A stretch of 64,000 bases of DNA, taken from IMG/VR virus record IMGVR_UViG_3300046461_000123, positions 1-64,000 of that record. One strand, given 5' to 3'. The notes below the pieces were generated by a model, which was not told the DNA's origin, made no database searches, and worked only from the letters and a program-made list of their open reading frames with translations. Source of the DNA: a virus. Shown here piece by piece: positions 63,980 to 64,000 of this stretch. The stretch's first letter is position 1, and every line of letters begins with the position of its first letter. The position numbers were made by a program, and so were the translations under genes.

Positions 63980-64000
63980 GCGGAGCGCGGAAGTCTTCCA

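Overview
The window is almost wholly a tailed-phage (or prophage-derived) genome. It has a complete head and packaging module, a short-tail module and a replication module. I see no tail tape-measure, sheath or baseplate gene. A roughly 900-residue portal, adaptor and nozzle proteins and giant ejection proteins point to a short-tailed (podovirus-like) virion. No integrase or tRNA was recognised. GC content is high and genes are tightly packed, with many 4-base ATGA and GTGA stop/start overlaps. Two genes encode proteins with signal peptides and PEP-CTERM tails, so the host probably has an exosortase. With the GC content this fits a betaproteobacterium, but that is inference.

Layout. 1-178: start of a leftward gene. 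179-711: gene-free stretch with helically phased A/T tracts just ahead of the small terminase gene. 712-34488, all rightward: terminase small and large subunits, portal, GroES-like protein, scaffold, capsid, a terminator, then small virion proteins. Next come three lectin-like proteins sharing one N-terminal tag, connector and adaptor proteins, a fibre with an S74-like tail, small membrane proteins, a nozzle protein, and three large internal proteins ending in a 2711-residue polyvalent protein. 34463-63931, nearly all leftward: primase-helicase, a candidate ssDNA-binding protein, a SNF2-like helicase, an Acb2-like anti-CBASS gene, a rightward proline-rich gene, and two PEP-CTERM genes. Further right are a Cas4-like nuclease, an Ntn-hydrolase, a MazG-like enzyme, a small zincin, DNA polymerase A, a VRR-NUC nuclease, and an AAA+/vWA cluster. 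A metallopeptidase and many small unknown genes follow, and two exported or membrane proteins close the window.

Regulation. Leftward transcription appears to start at a family of promoters with a shared near-palindromic -10 region (39599, 51690, 56353 and 59965). The best of these is TTGACT-17-TATAAT. The right-hand 7 kb carries five copies of a 17-base palindrome, GTTGAC-N5-GTCAAC, a strong candidate for a phage operator. The most unusual gene content is the PEP-CTERM pair, the AAA+/vWA cluster with its embedded paralogue pair, the shared-tag lectin proteins, the recurrent Gly-Gly tag in virion proteins and the CFI-box-like domain in an internal virion protein.
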